DNA of 27,077 nt, from NCBI GenBank assembly GCA_910588935.1, contig CAJUSM010000015.1, forward strand, positions 1 to 27,077, in the 5' to 3' direction. The notes beneath the pieces are model-generated. The model did not search any database. It was given only the letters and a program-made list of their open reading frames with translations, and was not told the DNA's origin. Origin of the DNA: an uncultured Oscillospiraceae bacterium (GTDB lineage Bacteria; Bacillota; Clostridia; Oscillospirales; Acutalibacteraceae). Made by a program: the position numbers and the translations under genes. Shown here in pieces: positions 14,731 through 22,984 of the stretch; within the stretch, counting starts at the first letter, position 1, and each line of letters starts with the position of its first letter.

Positions 14731-16641
14731 TTACATCTCTTTTCTCTTTCCGCAATTGAGTTCCGAGCTCTGCCCTTCCCCAGCCGCCAGCCAAATCAGG
14801 AGAACGGAGATATCCGCCGGACTCACTCCCGAGACCCTGCCCGCCTGGCCAATATTCTCTGGTCTAATTTTTCCTAACTTCTCCGCAGCTTCCAAGCGCA
14901 GCCCCTTTATAAGCTGATAATCAATGTCCGGCGGAAGCTTTTTTCCTTCTAGCCGGCGCATTTCCTGGATATCCGCCAATTGCCGCTTGATATACCCCTC
15001 ATATTTTAGCTCAATCTCAACACTCTCCCATACTGCCTTCGGTAAATCCGGGCGTTCTTTATCTACAGGGCCAAGCTGAGAGTATCCAACCTGTGGGCGC
15101 TTTAACAGGTCGCCCAGCCTAACCCCAGTAGAAACAGGCGTTGTTTCACATGAAACAAGTATGCTGTTCAACTGTTCGCTAGGGGGAAGAACCGTTTGAT
15201 TCACCCGCTTAAGTTCCCGGCGCTTTGCCTCCATTTTAGCAGAAAAGCGCTCCCAACGCTCATCAGATATTAAACCCAATTTCCGGCCAATGGGAGTTAA
15301 GCGCTGGTCTGCGTTATCCTGACGGAGCACCAGGCGATACTCTGACCGAGAGGTCATCATCCGGTAAGGGTCAGCCGCCCCCTTGGTAATCAGATCATCA
15401 ATCAGGGTTCCAATATAGGAACTGGCTCGGTCCAGAATCAAAGGATCTTTTCCCTGAATTTTCAGTGCAGCATTCACCCCAGCCACTAACCCCTGGGCAG
15501 CCGCCTCCTCATACCCAGAACTGCCATTGAACTGTCCGGCGCCATATAGGCCTGGCCAATCCTTAAACTCCAAAGTACCATCCAGCAGTGTAGGATCACA
15601 GCAATCATATTCAATGGCATAAGCGCTGCGCATAATCTCCGCATTCTCCAGGCCAGGAATCTTCCGATAAAAGGCCGCCTGTACCTCCTCTGGCAAAGAA
15701 GAGCTCATCCCCTGAAGATACATTTCCTCAGTCTCCAAACCACAGGGCTCAATAAATAGCTGATGCCGGGGTTTATCCGGAAACCGGGTAATCTTATCCT
15801 CAATGCTGGGACAATATCGAGGACCAACGCCCTCAATCATCCCAGCATACAAAGGAGAGCGATGGATATTGTCCCGAATAACCTGGTGAGTCTCCTCATT
15901 TGTCCAACTAATATAACACACATCCTTATTCTCCAGCGTATGCAAGGTATCGTAAGAAAATGGCTCCACTGGGTCATCGCCCTGCTGAACCTCTAGCTGA
16001 GAAAAATCAATGGAAGACTTCCGCACCCGAGCCGGCGTGCCTGTTTTAAACCGACGAAGAGAAATGCCAAGCCTATGAAGAGAGTCCGGGAGAAAAGCAG
16101 AGGGGAACATGCCATCCGGTCCACTTTCAAAGGAAACTTCCCCCACAAAAATTTTACCACCCAAAAAAGTACCAGTACATATAATCACTGCCTTGGCCTG
16201 ATAAACTGCTCCCAACCTGGTTGTAACCCGCCAAAATTCATATTTCTGAGCCAAGGCCACAACCTCTGCCTGTTTTAGCTCCAAGGCCGGGCAAAGCTCC
16301 AGCTTATGCTTCATCACCCGGGCATACTGATTCCGATCAATCTGGGCCCGAAGAGAGTGGACAGCAGGACCTTTGCCCAAATTCAGCATCCGGCTTTGAA
16401 TCATGCACTGGTCCGCGGTTTTTCCCATCTCTCCACCCAAAGCATCAATCTCCCGCACCAAATGCCCTTTAGCCGTGCCGCCAATACTAGGATTACAAGG
16501 GCAATTTCCTACGGCATCCAGGTTAATTGTAAAAACAGCGGTATGGCAACCCAATCGAGCGGCGGCAAGCCCGGCTTCAATTCCAGCATGACCCGCGCCA
16601 ATTACAATAATGTCAAAATCTCCAGCATGATAAGTAGTCAT
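14731..16641 (-). CDS. mnmG: tRNA uridine 5-carboxymethylaminomethyl modification enzyme MnmG
   Basis: A 636-residue FAD protein that, with MnmE, installs the cmnm5 group at wobble U34 of several tRNAs. The FAD-binding dinucleotide fold is at residues 10-40 (DIIVIGAGHAGIEAGLAAARLG). The family signatures GPRYCPSIEDKITRF and HQLFIEPCGLETEEMY are present, with FNGSSGYEEAAAQGL near residue 370 and a C-terminal helical MnmE-interaction domain. Length is normal. The ribosome site is weak. It sits 49 nt after the dprA-like gene. A parS site is embedded in its coding sequence at 15142-15157. Confidence 0.97.
   Translation of the reverse strand: MTTYHAGDFDIIVIGAGHAGIEAGLAAARLGCHTAVFTINLDAVGNCPCNPSIGGTAKGHLVREIDALGGEMGKTADQCMIQSRMLNLGKGPAVHSLRAQIDRNQYARVMKHKLELCPALELKQAEVVALAQKYEFWRVTTRLGAVYQAKAVIICTGTFLGGKIFVGEVSFESGPDGMFPSAFLPDSLHRLGISLRRFKTGTPARVRKSSIDFSQLEVQQGDDPVEPFSYDTLHTLENKDVCYISWTNEETHQVIRDNIHRSPLYAGMIEGVGPRYCPSIEDKITRFPDKPRHQLFIEPCGLETEEMYLQGMSSSLPEEVQAAFYRKIPGLENAEIMRSAYAIEYDCCDPTLLDGTLEFKDWPGLYGAGQFNGSSGYEEAAAQGLVAGVNAALKIQGKDPLILDRASSYIGTLIDDLITKGAADPYRMMTSRSEYRLVLRQDNADQRLTPIGRKLGLISDERWERFSAKMEAKRRELKRVNQTVLPPSEQLNSILVSCETTPVSTGVRLGDLLKRPQVGYSQLGPVDKERPDLPKAVWESVEIELKYEGYIKRQLADIQEMRRLEGKKLPPDIDYQLIKGLRLEAAEKLGKIRPENIGQAGRVSGVSPADISVLLIWLAAGEGQSSELNCGKRKEM
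15142..15157. promoter_or_regulatory. parS: parS centromere site 2, inside mnmG
   Basis: The same 16 bp as parS site 1 (TGTTTCACATGAAACA), 2.6 kb closer to dnaA. An intragenic copy in gidA/mnmG or its neighbours is common among Firmicutes. Confidence 0.9.
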
Positions 16642-16690
16642 GAAAAACGGCCTTTCTTAAAGAATACAATATTATCTACACTTTGCATAA

Positions 16691-17890
16691 CTAGCTCTCC
16701 TTTATGCGGTAACGATTTCCAGGCAGGCACTCTACCCTGCCCAGCATTTCCAACTGGGTTAAAAGGCGCAGTAAATTGCCTGTATCCATTCCAGTTGTTT
16801 CCAGTAACTCATCCAGCGTCTTTTCTTCCGCTGCAAATTGTGCAATTACCGTCTCAAGTTCTCCCAGCTCCTCCTTACATCCCGAGTCTTTCAGCATTGG
16901 CGCCGGTACAGGTGTTTTTTCCACAGGAGTAGAAGGCCTTTTTCCCTTAGAGGCAGACTTTTTAACTTTGCCCTTTTCAGGCTGCTGTAGAAAAGAGCCC
17001 ATAGCTTCACGCATCTCATATTCCATAACAATATCCTGTACCTTGGTAAAGGGCCTCGCCCCATCCTCCAGCAAAGCCCGGCTGCCGGCAAACTCCACCG
17101 CATTCTCAGGGCCGGCGGCAACAAAGAGTTCTCTGCCCTGATCCGCCGCATGACGGCCATAAATCATGGTACCGCTCTTTAATGCCGCCTGTATTAGCAC
17201 AGCGGCATGGCACATTCCGGTAATCAATCGGTTCCGAAGCTGAAAACCTCCTCTGGCCGGTGAGTCCTGACTCAAATATTCCGTAATCAACGCCCCGCCG
17301 TTTTCCAAAATTCTAGTGCGAAGTGTCATATTTCTAAGCAAATAAGAGCTGGACAGGTCCACAGGCAGCACGCTAATGGCTGTACCGGAAGCCTGAAGGG
17401 CTCCCGCAATTGCAGCGCTGTCCACTCCCACTGCTCCACCAGTAATAAGCACCGCATCCCATGCGGCGCATTCATAGCCTACCCGGCTGGCGGTTTGAAT
17501 ACTGAGGGGCAGCGCATCCCGAGCTCCAACAACCGCAATGCAGGGAGAATCATTTAAATCAGGCATCCATCCCTTTACATAGAGTACAGCAGGAGGATCA
17601 GGGATAAAGCGCAGGGCCTGGGGGTACCTTTCACATTCAGGCGTTAACATTTGCCAACCCATTTTTAAAGCATACTCCAAACTATACTTCGCCTCATCTA
17701 AGGACTTATAGCAAAGCTTTGTCATCTGCTTAGGAGTTAAAAATCTCATAGTTCGCCAACCCCGAGGCCCTAAAGAATAGAACTCCTCCAGACCTCCAGG
17801 AAAATTCTCATAAATTTGCCAGGGCAGCGGGCTGCCCACTCCAAAGGCAAGCTGCAGCCAGATCCAAAGCGCTGTATTCTCATGGTTCAC
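16691..17890 (-). CDS. dprA: Divergent DprA/Smf-like DNA processing protein
   Basis: A 399-residue protein starting at GTG (17890) with GGAGG 9 nt upstream. In competent bacteria DprA loads RecA on incoming single-stranded DNA. The layout is N-terminal helical region, Rossmann-like DprA core (CIAVVGARDALPLS, GGAVGVDSAAIAGAL, FQLRNRLITGMCHAAVLI, SGTMIYGRHAADQGRELFV), Lys/Pro-rich linker, and a winged-helix C-terminus (TLDELLETTGMDTGNLLRLL). The core is unusual: the widely conserved SGxAxGID-x-x-AH is TGGAVGVDSAAIA, with the His missing, and VPG near the end of the core is AAGP. It may have a changed function. It is between mnmE and mnmG, an uncommon place for dprA. Confidence 0.8.
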   Translation of the reverse strand: MNHENTALWIWLQLAFGVGSPLPWQIYENFPGGLEEFYSLGPRGWRTMRFLTPKQMTKLCYKSLDEAKYSLEYALKMGWQMLTPECERYPQALRFIPDPPAVLYVKGWMPDLNDSPCIAVVGARDALPLSIQTASRVGYECAAWDAVLITGGAVGVDSAAIAGALQASGTAISVLPVDLSSSYLLRNMTLRTRILENGGALITEYLSQDSPARGGFQLRNRLITGMCHAAVLIQAALKSGTMIYGRHAADQGRELFVAAGPENAVEFAGSRALLEDGARPFTKVQDIVMEYEMREAMGSFLQQPEKGKVKKSASKGKRPSTPVEKTPVPAPMLKDSGCKEELGELETVIAQFAAEEKTLDELLETTGMDTGNLLRLLTQLEMLGRVECLPGNRYRIKES

Positions 17891-17929
17891 TGTTTAAACC
17901 TCCATCCATTCCCAATTTTCTCCAATTCC

Positions 17930-19291
17930 CTATTTTCCCACACAAAAGGTATCAAAAACCTGATCAATCACCTCATCCGACACCCGCTTTCCTGTCAGCT
18001 CAAACAGAGCAGACAAAGCATCTTCCACACAAACCGTCACAGCATCTAAGGTAAGCCCCAGCTCCAAAGCCCGCATCCCTTCTTCCAGCGCAGCCTTAGA
18101 ACGGCTAACAGCCTCCTGCTGCCGTTGGGTAAACAGCTCCCCAGCCTCTGGATCAAAGTCCCGCATAAAAAGGGAAAACTCCTTTTCCAGTTCTTCCAAG
18201 CCCTGAGATTGGCCAGCAGAAATAACAACCACATGAGAAAAGGCGGCATAAATCCGATCGATATCTAGCTTTCCAGGCAGGTCGGATTTATTAACAATCC
18301 CAATAGCAGGAATTCCCTGCAGGGACTCTATCAGCTGGAAATCCTGGTCGTCTAACTCCCGAGACCAGTCGAATACAGCCAAAACCAATTGCCCAGATAA
18401 AATTCGCTCCCGTGCCGCAGCAACCCCAATTTGTTCCGCCGGATCCGCAGTTTCTCGAAGGCCTGCAGTATCTGCCAGCAATAAAGGAATTCCAGCCAAA
18501 ACCGCAGGTTCCTCCACCACGTCCCGGGTTGTTCCAGGAAAAGGCGTTACAATAGAACGGTTATGCCCAGAAAGCAAATTCATTAATGTGGACTTTCCCA
18601 CATTCGGCCGGCCGGCAATCACCGTGCGCAGCCCCTCCCGGTATACCCTGCCTTTACGGAAACCCATAAGAAGACGTTCCAGCCTGGCAGAGCAATCCTG
18701 CAAACAGTCCACAAGCACGCTGGCCTCCACATCCTCCACATCCTCCTCAGGAAAATCCGCCCAGGCCGCTAAATGGGCAGCCATACTGCTTAACTTATCA
18801 GATATCTCCTGCACCCTTTGGCTAAGCGCTCCGCTTCCTCCCGCCCTAGCCATTCTGGCTGCCTGCTCCCCTTTCGCGCCAATCAGAGCCATTACAGACT
18901 CTGCCTGGGCCAAATCCATCTTCCCATTTAGAAAAGCCCGGCGGGTAAATTCTCCAGGACCAGCCAACCGAGCTCCGGCCTCCAGTACCCGGCCTAAAAC
19001 CTGGCGGGTTATATACAAGCCCCCATGGCAAGAAAGTTCCACCACATCTTCCCCTGTATAACTTTTAGGAGAACGAAAAACAAGAGCCACACAGTCGTCC
19101 AGCTTTTCTCCTGTGGAAGATACTACCTTTCCATAAGCCGCTGTATATCCAGAGAGATGCTCAAGAGGCTTATGGGAGACTGGAGAAAAAACAGAATCCG
19201 CAACAAAAAGAGCCCTAGGGCCTGATATGCGCACAACGCCAATACCCCCTGGAGCCTGGCCAGTGGCAATGGCAGCAATGGTAGTGTTCAA
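17930..19291 (-). CDS. mnmE: tRNA modification GTPase MnmE
   Basis: A potassium-activated GTPase that partners with MnmG in U34 modification. I start at TTG (19291), with AGGAG 7 nt upstream and the family N-terminus NTTIAAIATGQAPGGIGVVR right after it; an upstream in-frame ATG at 19315 lacks a site. That gives 453 residues. The N-terminal folate-binding domain is followed by a helical domain and an inserted G domain: P-loop GRPNVGKST, switch II DTAGLRET, and NKSD. The C-terminus ends FCVGK, with the catalytic Cys of the family. It follows the jag terminator and precedes dprA by 39 nt. Confidence 0.96.
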   Translation of the reverse strand: MNTTIAAIATGQAPGGIGVVRISGPRALFVADSVFSPVSHKPLEHLSGYTAAYGKVVSSTGEKLDDCVALVFRSPKSYTGEDVVELSCHGGLYITRQVLGRVLEAGARLAGPGEFTRRAFLNGKMDLAQAESVMALIGAKGEQAARMARAGGSGALSQRVQEISDKLSSMAAHLAAWADFPEEDVEDVEASVLVDCLQDCSARLERLLMGFRKGRVYREGLRTVIAGRPNVGKSTLMNLLSGHNRSIVTPFPGTTRDVVEEPAVLAGIPLLLADTAGLRETADPAEQIGVAAARERILSGQLVLAVFDWSRELDDQDFQLIESLQGIPAIGIVNKSDLPGKLDIDRIYAAFSHVVVISAGQSQGLEELEKEFSLFMRDFDPEAGELFTQRQQEAVSRSKAALEEGMRALELGLTLDAVTVCVEDALSALFELTGKRVSDEVIDQVFDTFCVGK

Positions 19292-19324
19292 AGCAATAAC
19301 TCCTATTCCATGCAAATTATAATA

Positions 19325-19355
19325 AAGAAAAAACGGAGCAGTATATACTGCTCCG
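19325..19355 (-). terminator. jag terminator
   Basis: A perfect 22-nt palindrome (19334-19355) followed on the minus strand by TTTTTTCTTT. It separates the rpmH-to-jag transcript from mnmE. A TATAAT at 19316-19321 just after it may be the mnmE -10, without a good -35. Confidence 0.9.
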
Positions 19356-19363
19356 CCAAAATA

Positions 19364-20341
19364 TCACTTTTTAGCCTCAATCTTCCCATAAATAGGCGTT
19401 TTAGGATCATCCGATTTTGGACCTCCCGCCCGCGGAGCCGCGTTGGGTTGGGAATTCCTCTGGGGCCTGCCGCCCCGGCGATCCCGATCATAACCCCGGT
19501 TTCCATTAAATCCGCCCCGCCCTCTGCGGTTATCCCGCCGGGGCTGAAAACGCTCTCCGCCTTCGGGCCCAATTACCACATGCCGTCCCTGGTCTTCTCC
19601 TTCGCTCCAGGATTTTGCACCATCCACAGCCTGCACAGCTGTGTGAATAATCCTACGCTCATAAGGATTCATGGGCTCCAAAGAAGAATTACGCCCAGTC
19701 TTCACCGCGCGGAAAGCCATCTTCCGGCCCAAGGCCTCTAAGGTTTCCTTTCGTTTCTCCCTGTAATTCCCTACATCCAAAGTCAGCCGAAAATAAGAAC
19801 CTCCTGTATGATTGGCCACCAAGGACGCCAGGTACTGCAAAGCGTCTAAAGTTTCACCTCTATGGCCAATCACAAAGCCGATATCACCACCGCTTAAAGA
19901 AAGAGAAGCGCCAAACTCATTGTGATCCACCTTCACTGTCGCATCGGTTAGGCCCATACAAAACAGAACCCTGCGCAAATACTCTGCAGCGCTCTGTGCC
20001 GGATCCCCATCCATCACAGTTGTCTCCATCTCCGCTGTTTCAGGCTGAATAGCAGGCGCAGCAGGGCTTTTCTCCGGCTTTGCAGCGGGTTCCGCCGGTT
20101 TCGCCACAGCAGCAGGGGCTGGGTGAACAACCGGAGGCTTCGCCGGCTGTACCACCGGGTCGGGCAGCTGGATATATGCCCGTACCTTGGCAGGCCTTCC
20201 GCCAAAAAGCCCTAAGGTCTTTTTCTGAGGCATCTCAATAATTTCGCATTCTGCATCAATAGTTTCAACACCCAGTTCTCGGCAGGCGTTGGCAAAAGCG
20301 ACTTCCACGCTGTCCCCTGTCGCAATTGCTTCTTTTATCAT
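19364..20341 (-). CDS. jag: Jag/EloR RNA-binding protein with RG-rich C-terminal tail
   Basis: A cytoplasmic RNA-binding protein that in streptococci controls cell elongation and is regulated by Ser/Thr kinases. The ATG at 20341 has AGGAGG 8 nt upstream and gives 326 residues, compared with about 200-210 in B. subtilis. Residues 1-58 are the Jag-N domain (EAIATGDSVEVAFANACRELG, KKTLGLFGG). A long Pro/Ala linker spans about 60-115. The KH domain (about 118-185) has its G-x-x-G loop as GHRG. The R3H domain (about 190-260) includes NPYERRIIHTAVQ. The last 65 residues are Arg/Gly-rich (RRDNRRGRGGFNGNRGYDRD), an extension not seen in the short classical forms. It is 68 nt after yidC and ends in a strong terminator. 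Confidence 0.93.
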   Translation of the reverse strand: MIKEAIATGDSVEVAFANACRELGVETIDAECEIIEMPQKKTLGLFGGRPAKVRAYIQLPDPVVQPAKPPVVHPAPAAVAKPAEPAAKPEKSPAAPAIQPETAEMETTVMDGDPAQSAAEYLRRVLFCMGLTDATVKVDHNEFGASLSLSGGDIGFVIGHRGETLDALQYLASLVANHTGGSYFRLTLDVGNYREKRKETLEALGRKMAFRAVKTGRNSSLEPMNPYERRIIHTAVQAVDGAKSWSEGEDQGRHVVIGPEGGERFQPRRDNRRGRGGFNGNRGYDRDRRGGRPQRNSQPNAAPRAGGPKSDDPKTPIYGKIEAKK

Positions 20342-20409
20342 AAACATTTCCTCCTCTGCATAAGAGCCAGCCCTATTGGCAGCCCCTAGAATAATCAACA
20401 CAAAAACTA

Positions 20410-21477
20410 CTACTTTTTACTGCCACGATAACTGGCGGCATCCCCCGAACCCTGTCCGTTTTTTTTCTTTTTCTGACCCTGCTTTTGCTTGGTCTGTTCC
20501 TTTTCCGCTTTCTGGCGCATCCCCATAGCCAGCTTATCAGCAATCAGCTTTTGCTGTGCGGCAGGCAAAGGGCGCACATTAGCCTCGGCCAATTCCAAAG
20601 TAACTGCCCGCCTAGCCTCGTTCATAGCCGTAACCTGACTTACACTGAAATACCGGTTCATAACAAAAGTTTGAAGAGCGCTGGTAAAAATAGAAATAAT
20701 ATTATACATACCTACCGCAGCAGGCATAATAAATGCCCAGTACACGCTGATCAACGGGAACACATACAGCATAACCTTCGAACAGCCTCCCGGAGCGGTC
20801 TGGCCCATTGCCCTATTGCTATAAAACTGGAATCCAAAACTAAATACCAAAGAGAGCACAGGGATAATCCAAAGAAACGAGAAGAAAGTAGATTCCTGAG
20901 GCGAGGAAAGCAGATCTAAACCCAAAAAGCGGAAACCATTGGAAAAAAACTGAATTTTATCCAAATCCGCCTGCGAGAACATCGTCAGGTTTTCCTTCAG
21001 CGCGTCAAAATGCTTAATAACCTGCAGCTCTGGGTACATTCCCAAACCAGAGGCAGAAGCCAGGCCGGGAATCTTAGAGATGTAATCTGTAGCCTGATTG
21101 ATGGAATCGGCAGCAATATGCAGGGTATTGGAAAGAGGCATAATTACGCTATAAAAAATACCCAGCATAATGGGAAAAGGGATTAAAGTGGTTAGGCAGC
21201 CAGTACTGGGATTAACCCCTTCCTTCTCGTAGAGCTTCATCAGCTCATCATTATATTTCTGCTGATTGTTGGCGTATTTCTTTTGCAGCTCTTTCTGCTT
21301 TTCCGAAAGCTTTGCCTGCGAAGCCATGCTTCTCTGCTGTTTTACAGACATAGGGAACATCAAAACTTTCAAAATAATAGTAAAGAGAATAATGGCAACG
21401 CCATAGTTGCGAAAAATAGAATATAAAAACCACAATAAATAGCCTAAAATACTGCCAAAAAAGTTAAAAATAGCCAT
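20410..21477 (-). CDS. yidC: Membrane protein insertase YidC (SpoIIIJ/OxaA type)
   Basis: A 355-residue insertase that places proteins in the membrane, alone or with SecYEG; in Bacillus SpoIIIJ is needed for sporulation. I start at the ATG at 21477 (MAIFNFFGSILGYL); the frame stays open to 21519 but that part is Arg-rich and unlike the family. Helix 1 (GYLLWFLYSIFRNYGVAIILF) is followed by the cytoplasmic hairpin (MSVKQQRSMASQAKLSEKQ), with the groove Arg in the QQR sequence. Further helices lie at IPFPIMLGIFYSVIM, WIIPVLSLVFSFGFQFY and FPLISVYWAFIMPAAVG. The extracytoplasmic loop of about 80 residues is longer than in B. subtilis. The C-terminal tail is Lys-rich, as in ribosome-binding YidC variants. 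No lipobox is visible. Confidence 0.93.
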   Translation of the reverse strand: MAIFNFFGSILGYLLWFLYSIFRNYGVAIILFTIILKVLMFPMSVKQQRSMASQAKLSEKQKELQKKYANNQQKYNDELMKLYEKEGVNPSTGCLTTLIPFPIMLGIFYSVIMPLSNTLHIAADSINQATDYISKIPGLASASGLGMYPELQVIKHFDALKENLTMFSQADLDKIQFFSNGFRFLGLDLLSSPQESTFFSFLWIIPVLSLVFSFGFQFYSNRAMGQTAPGGCSKVMLYVFPLISVYWAFIMPAAVGMYNIISIFTSALQTFVMNRYFSVSQVTAMNEARRAVTLELAEANVRPLPAAQQKLIADKLAMGMRQKAEKEQTKQKQGQKKKKNGQGSGDAASYRGSKK

Positions 21478-21577
21478 AATAAGGTAAGCGTCTCCTCTTC
21501 GCCGGCACCGACGCGCCAAACAGTATTAGTATTTTCCTTTTTTCTTAAAAAACTTCGCAAGCCACAGAAAAAACAGG

Positions 21578-21811
21578 CTACTTTCGCCCTCTGGGCGCTT
21601 TATCCGGTACAGGATCATAGCCTCCCCGGCTCCACGGATTGCAGCGCAGCACCCGCCATAAAGTAAGAGCACCGCCTTTTAGCGCGCCAAAGCGCTCAAT
21701 GGCTTCTAGCCCGTATTGAGAACAGGTGGGAATGTACTTACATGCAGGAGCTGTTCTGGAAGAAATGGAGCTGCGGTAAAATTGAATCAACCAAATAAAA
21801 CAGCGCTTCAT
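21578..21811 (-). CDS. yidD: Membrane protein insertion efficiency factor YidD
   Basis: A 77-residue protein with the YidD signature: IQFYRSSISSRTAPACKYIP, CSQYGLEAIERFG and LWRVLRCNPWSRGGYDPVP with the conserved cysteines. YidD assists YidC in membrane insertion and attaches peripherally through an N-terminal amphipathic helix. Its ATG overlaps the rnpA stop by 4 nt (21808-21811), indicating translational coupling. The next gene is yidC, 100 nt downstream. Confidence 0.96.
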   Translation of the reverse strand: MKRCFIWLIQFYRSSISSRTAPACKYIPTCSQYGLEAIERFGALKGGALTLWRVLRCNPWSRGGYDPVPDKAPRGRK

Positions 21812-22176
21812 TTTCCGCTCCTTCCGCCAGGGCCTTCTTTTCCAGAAACAAGGCCCGCGGTTTTCAACAGCTGTTCTATACTCTCCCTAACAACCGTACT
21901 TTTTACAAAAGGCGTGCGGCCTCTGGCCACAAATACCAGGTCGTAACCAGGGCGTATTTGAGAGAGCAGCGGGCGGCAGGCCTCCCGAATCACCCGGCGA
22001 GCCCGATTCCTGTGAACAGCGTTCCCTATTTTCTTGCTGGTTGTAATGCCAACCCTTACATTTTTCTGCCGGTTCCGCAGCACATACAGCACCACCACGC
22101 CAGAAACATAGCTTTTTCCCCGGGAGTAGGCGCGGCGGAAATCGTTATTCCTACAAATTGAAATCAAAACGGTCAT
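21808..22176 (-). CDS. rnpA: Ribonuclease P protein component
   Basis: A 122-residue basic protein that binds RNase P RNA and helps remove 5' leaders from pre-tRNA. The ATG at 22176 gives the family N-terminus (NNDFRRAYSRGKS); an ATG at 22206 would add ten unrelated residues. The signature KKIGNAVHRNRARRVIREACR forms the RNR motif. It is normally adjacent to rpmH, but here a 359-nt gap intervenes, holding an inverted-repeat element. The yidD gene overlaps its stop. Confidence 0.95.
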   Translation of the reverse strand: MTVLISICRNNDFRRAYSRGKSYVSGVVVLYVLRNRQKNVRVGITTSKKIGNAVHRNRARRVIREACRPLLSQIRPGYDLVFVARGRTPFVKSTVVRESIEQLLKTAGLVSGKEGPGGRSGK

Positions 22177-22268
22177 CCGCCTTCCATTACCAACTGGAGC
22201 TGTCATTTCTCAATATCTTAAAAACCGGCGTATCATTTTCAACGGCAGGCAAAGCCGGGCACAACAAA

Positions 22269-22389
22269 TAAAGGCCATCCTAGGACCTGTTCACATAACC
22301 AGAGCCGCGCTTTTCTGGCGGAAACCGCAGGAAACTACCTGGAAAAAACACGCACTCAATTTATGTGGACAGGCCCCCGATGGCCTTTA
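22269..22389. mobile_element. 121-bp MITE-like inverted-repeat element between rpmH and rnpA
   Basis: Left arm 22269-22298 and right arm 22361-22389 are imperfect inverted repeats of about 29-30 bp: both outer ends read TAAAGGCCAT and both inner ends match CCTGTYCACATAA. The 62-nt centre folds further (GCGG-AAA-CCGC). The ends are TA dinucleotides, as left by IS630/Tc1-mariner-type insertions. It carries no open frame. It could instead be a processing or termination hairpin in the rpmH-rnpA mRNA. Confidence 0.55.
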
Positions 22390-22535
22390 AGCGCCGGATC
22401 GAAATAGACATAGCCCAAAATTTTGTAAATGCAGTCCAAATCAAAATTTTAGGTAAGCCCTGAAAACAGCTGTCTGTCCCAGCCGGCTTCTTGCAAGTAC
22501 TCTGCGCCTGTTCCTGCAAATTGAAAGCGCCTTTA
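22390..22535. other. Remaining rpmH-rnpA spacer
   Basis: There is no gene here. Two copies of CAAAATTTT lie 37 bp apart (near 22408 and 22442). With the inverted-repeat element this makes the rpmH-rnpA gap much longer than usual. Confidence 0.4.
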
Positions 22536-22670
22536 TCAATAGGAAAGGCGCGCTCTGCCCTTCGCCCTGCGGCGAGCAAGTACCTTGCGTCCGTTCCTGT
22601 CGGACATTCTCTTCCGGAAACCGTGCTCCTTTTTTCTATGGAGCTTCTTCGGCTGATAGGTTCTCAGCAT
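22536..22670 (-). CDS. rpmH: Large ribosomal subunit protein bL34
   Basis: A 44-residue, very basic protein of the ribosomal large subunit. The sequence begins MLRTYQPKKLHRKKEHGFRK, continues with RMSDRNGRKVLARRRAKGR and ends ARLSY, a textbook bL34. AAAGGAGGG lies 7 nt before the ATG at 22670. It has its own promoter at 22711-22740 and faces left, away from dnaA. It heads the rpmH - rnpA - yidD - yidC - jag cluster, though a 359-nt gap with an inverted-repeat element follows it. Confidence 0.97.
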   Translation of the reverse strand: MLRTYQPKKLHRKKEHGFRKRMSDRNGRKVLARRRAKGRARLSY

Positions 22671-22710
22671 AAAAAGTCCCTCCTTTCGGGCTAATCCCTT
22701 GCAATTAAGA

Positions 22711-22740
22711 ATTATACCCTAACTATCCCCCTTATGTCAA
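22711..22740 (-). promoter_or_regulatory. rpmH promoter
   Basis: On the minus strand perfect TTGACA (22735-22740), 18-bp spacer, perfect TATAAT (22711-22716). The start of transcription would lie near 22704, 34 nt before the ATG. Confidence 0.88.
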
Positions 22741-22984
22741 CATAAAAATTCATAGATTTGGGATATAAAGGGGTGAAGTTTAGGATTTTCGATTTTCAGA
22801 AGAGAAAGTGCAGCCTAAAAAAGTAAATTTCTGGAGCAGCAAACCCATAATATGGGAAGAATGGGACCAAATATATAAATATCAGGGCGCTCCTTTTGGC
22901 TTGCGATGATTAAGGAAAAATGTATCGGCTCTTCTCCCCATGCCGGCACTATTTCGGGATTTCTTTCCTCTTATTCCATTATCT
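22741..22984. other. Spacer between padR-type gene and rpmH
   Basis: I see no gene, RNA or DnaA box cluster. In many Firmicutes the rpmH-dnaA spacer holds part of oriC; no TTATCCACA-like site was found here. Confidence 0.5.

Noticed and set aside
19310..19741. Plus-strand frame of 143 codons opposite jag
   Set aside because: It is the mirror of the RG-rich jag tail, which creates Pro/Ala-rich antisense frames by composition.
22741..22984. DnaA boxes in the rpmH-side spacer
   Set aside because: I looked for TTATCCACA-like sites on both strands and saw none with fewer than two mismatches.
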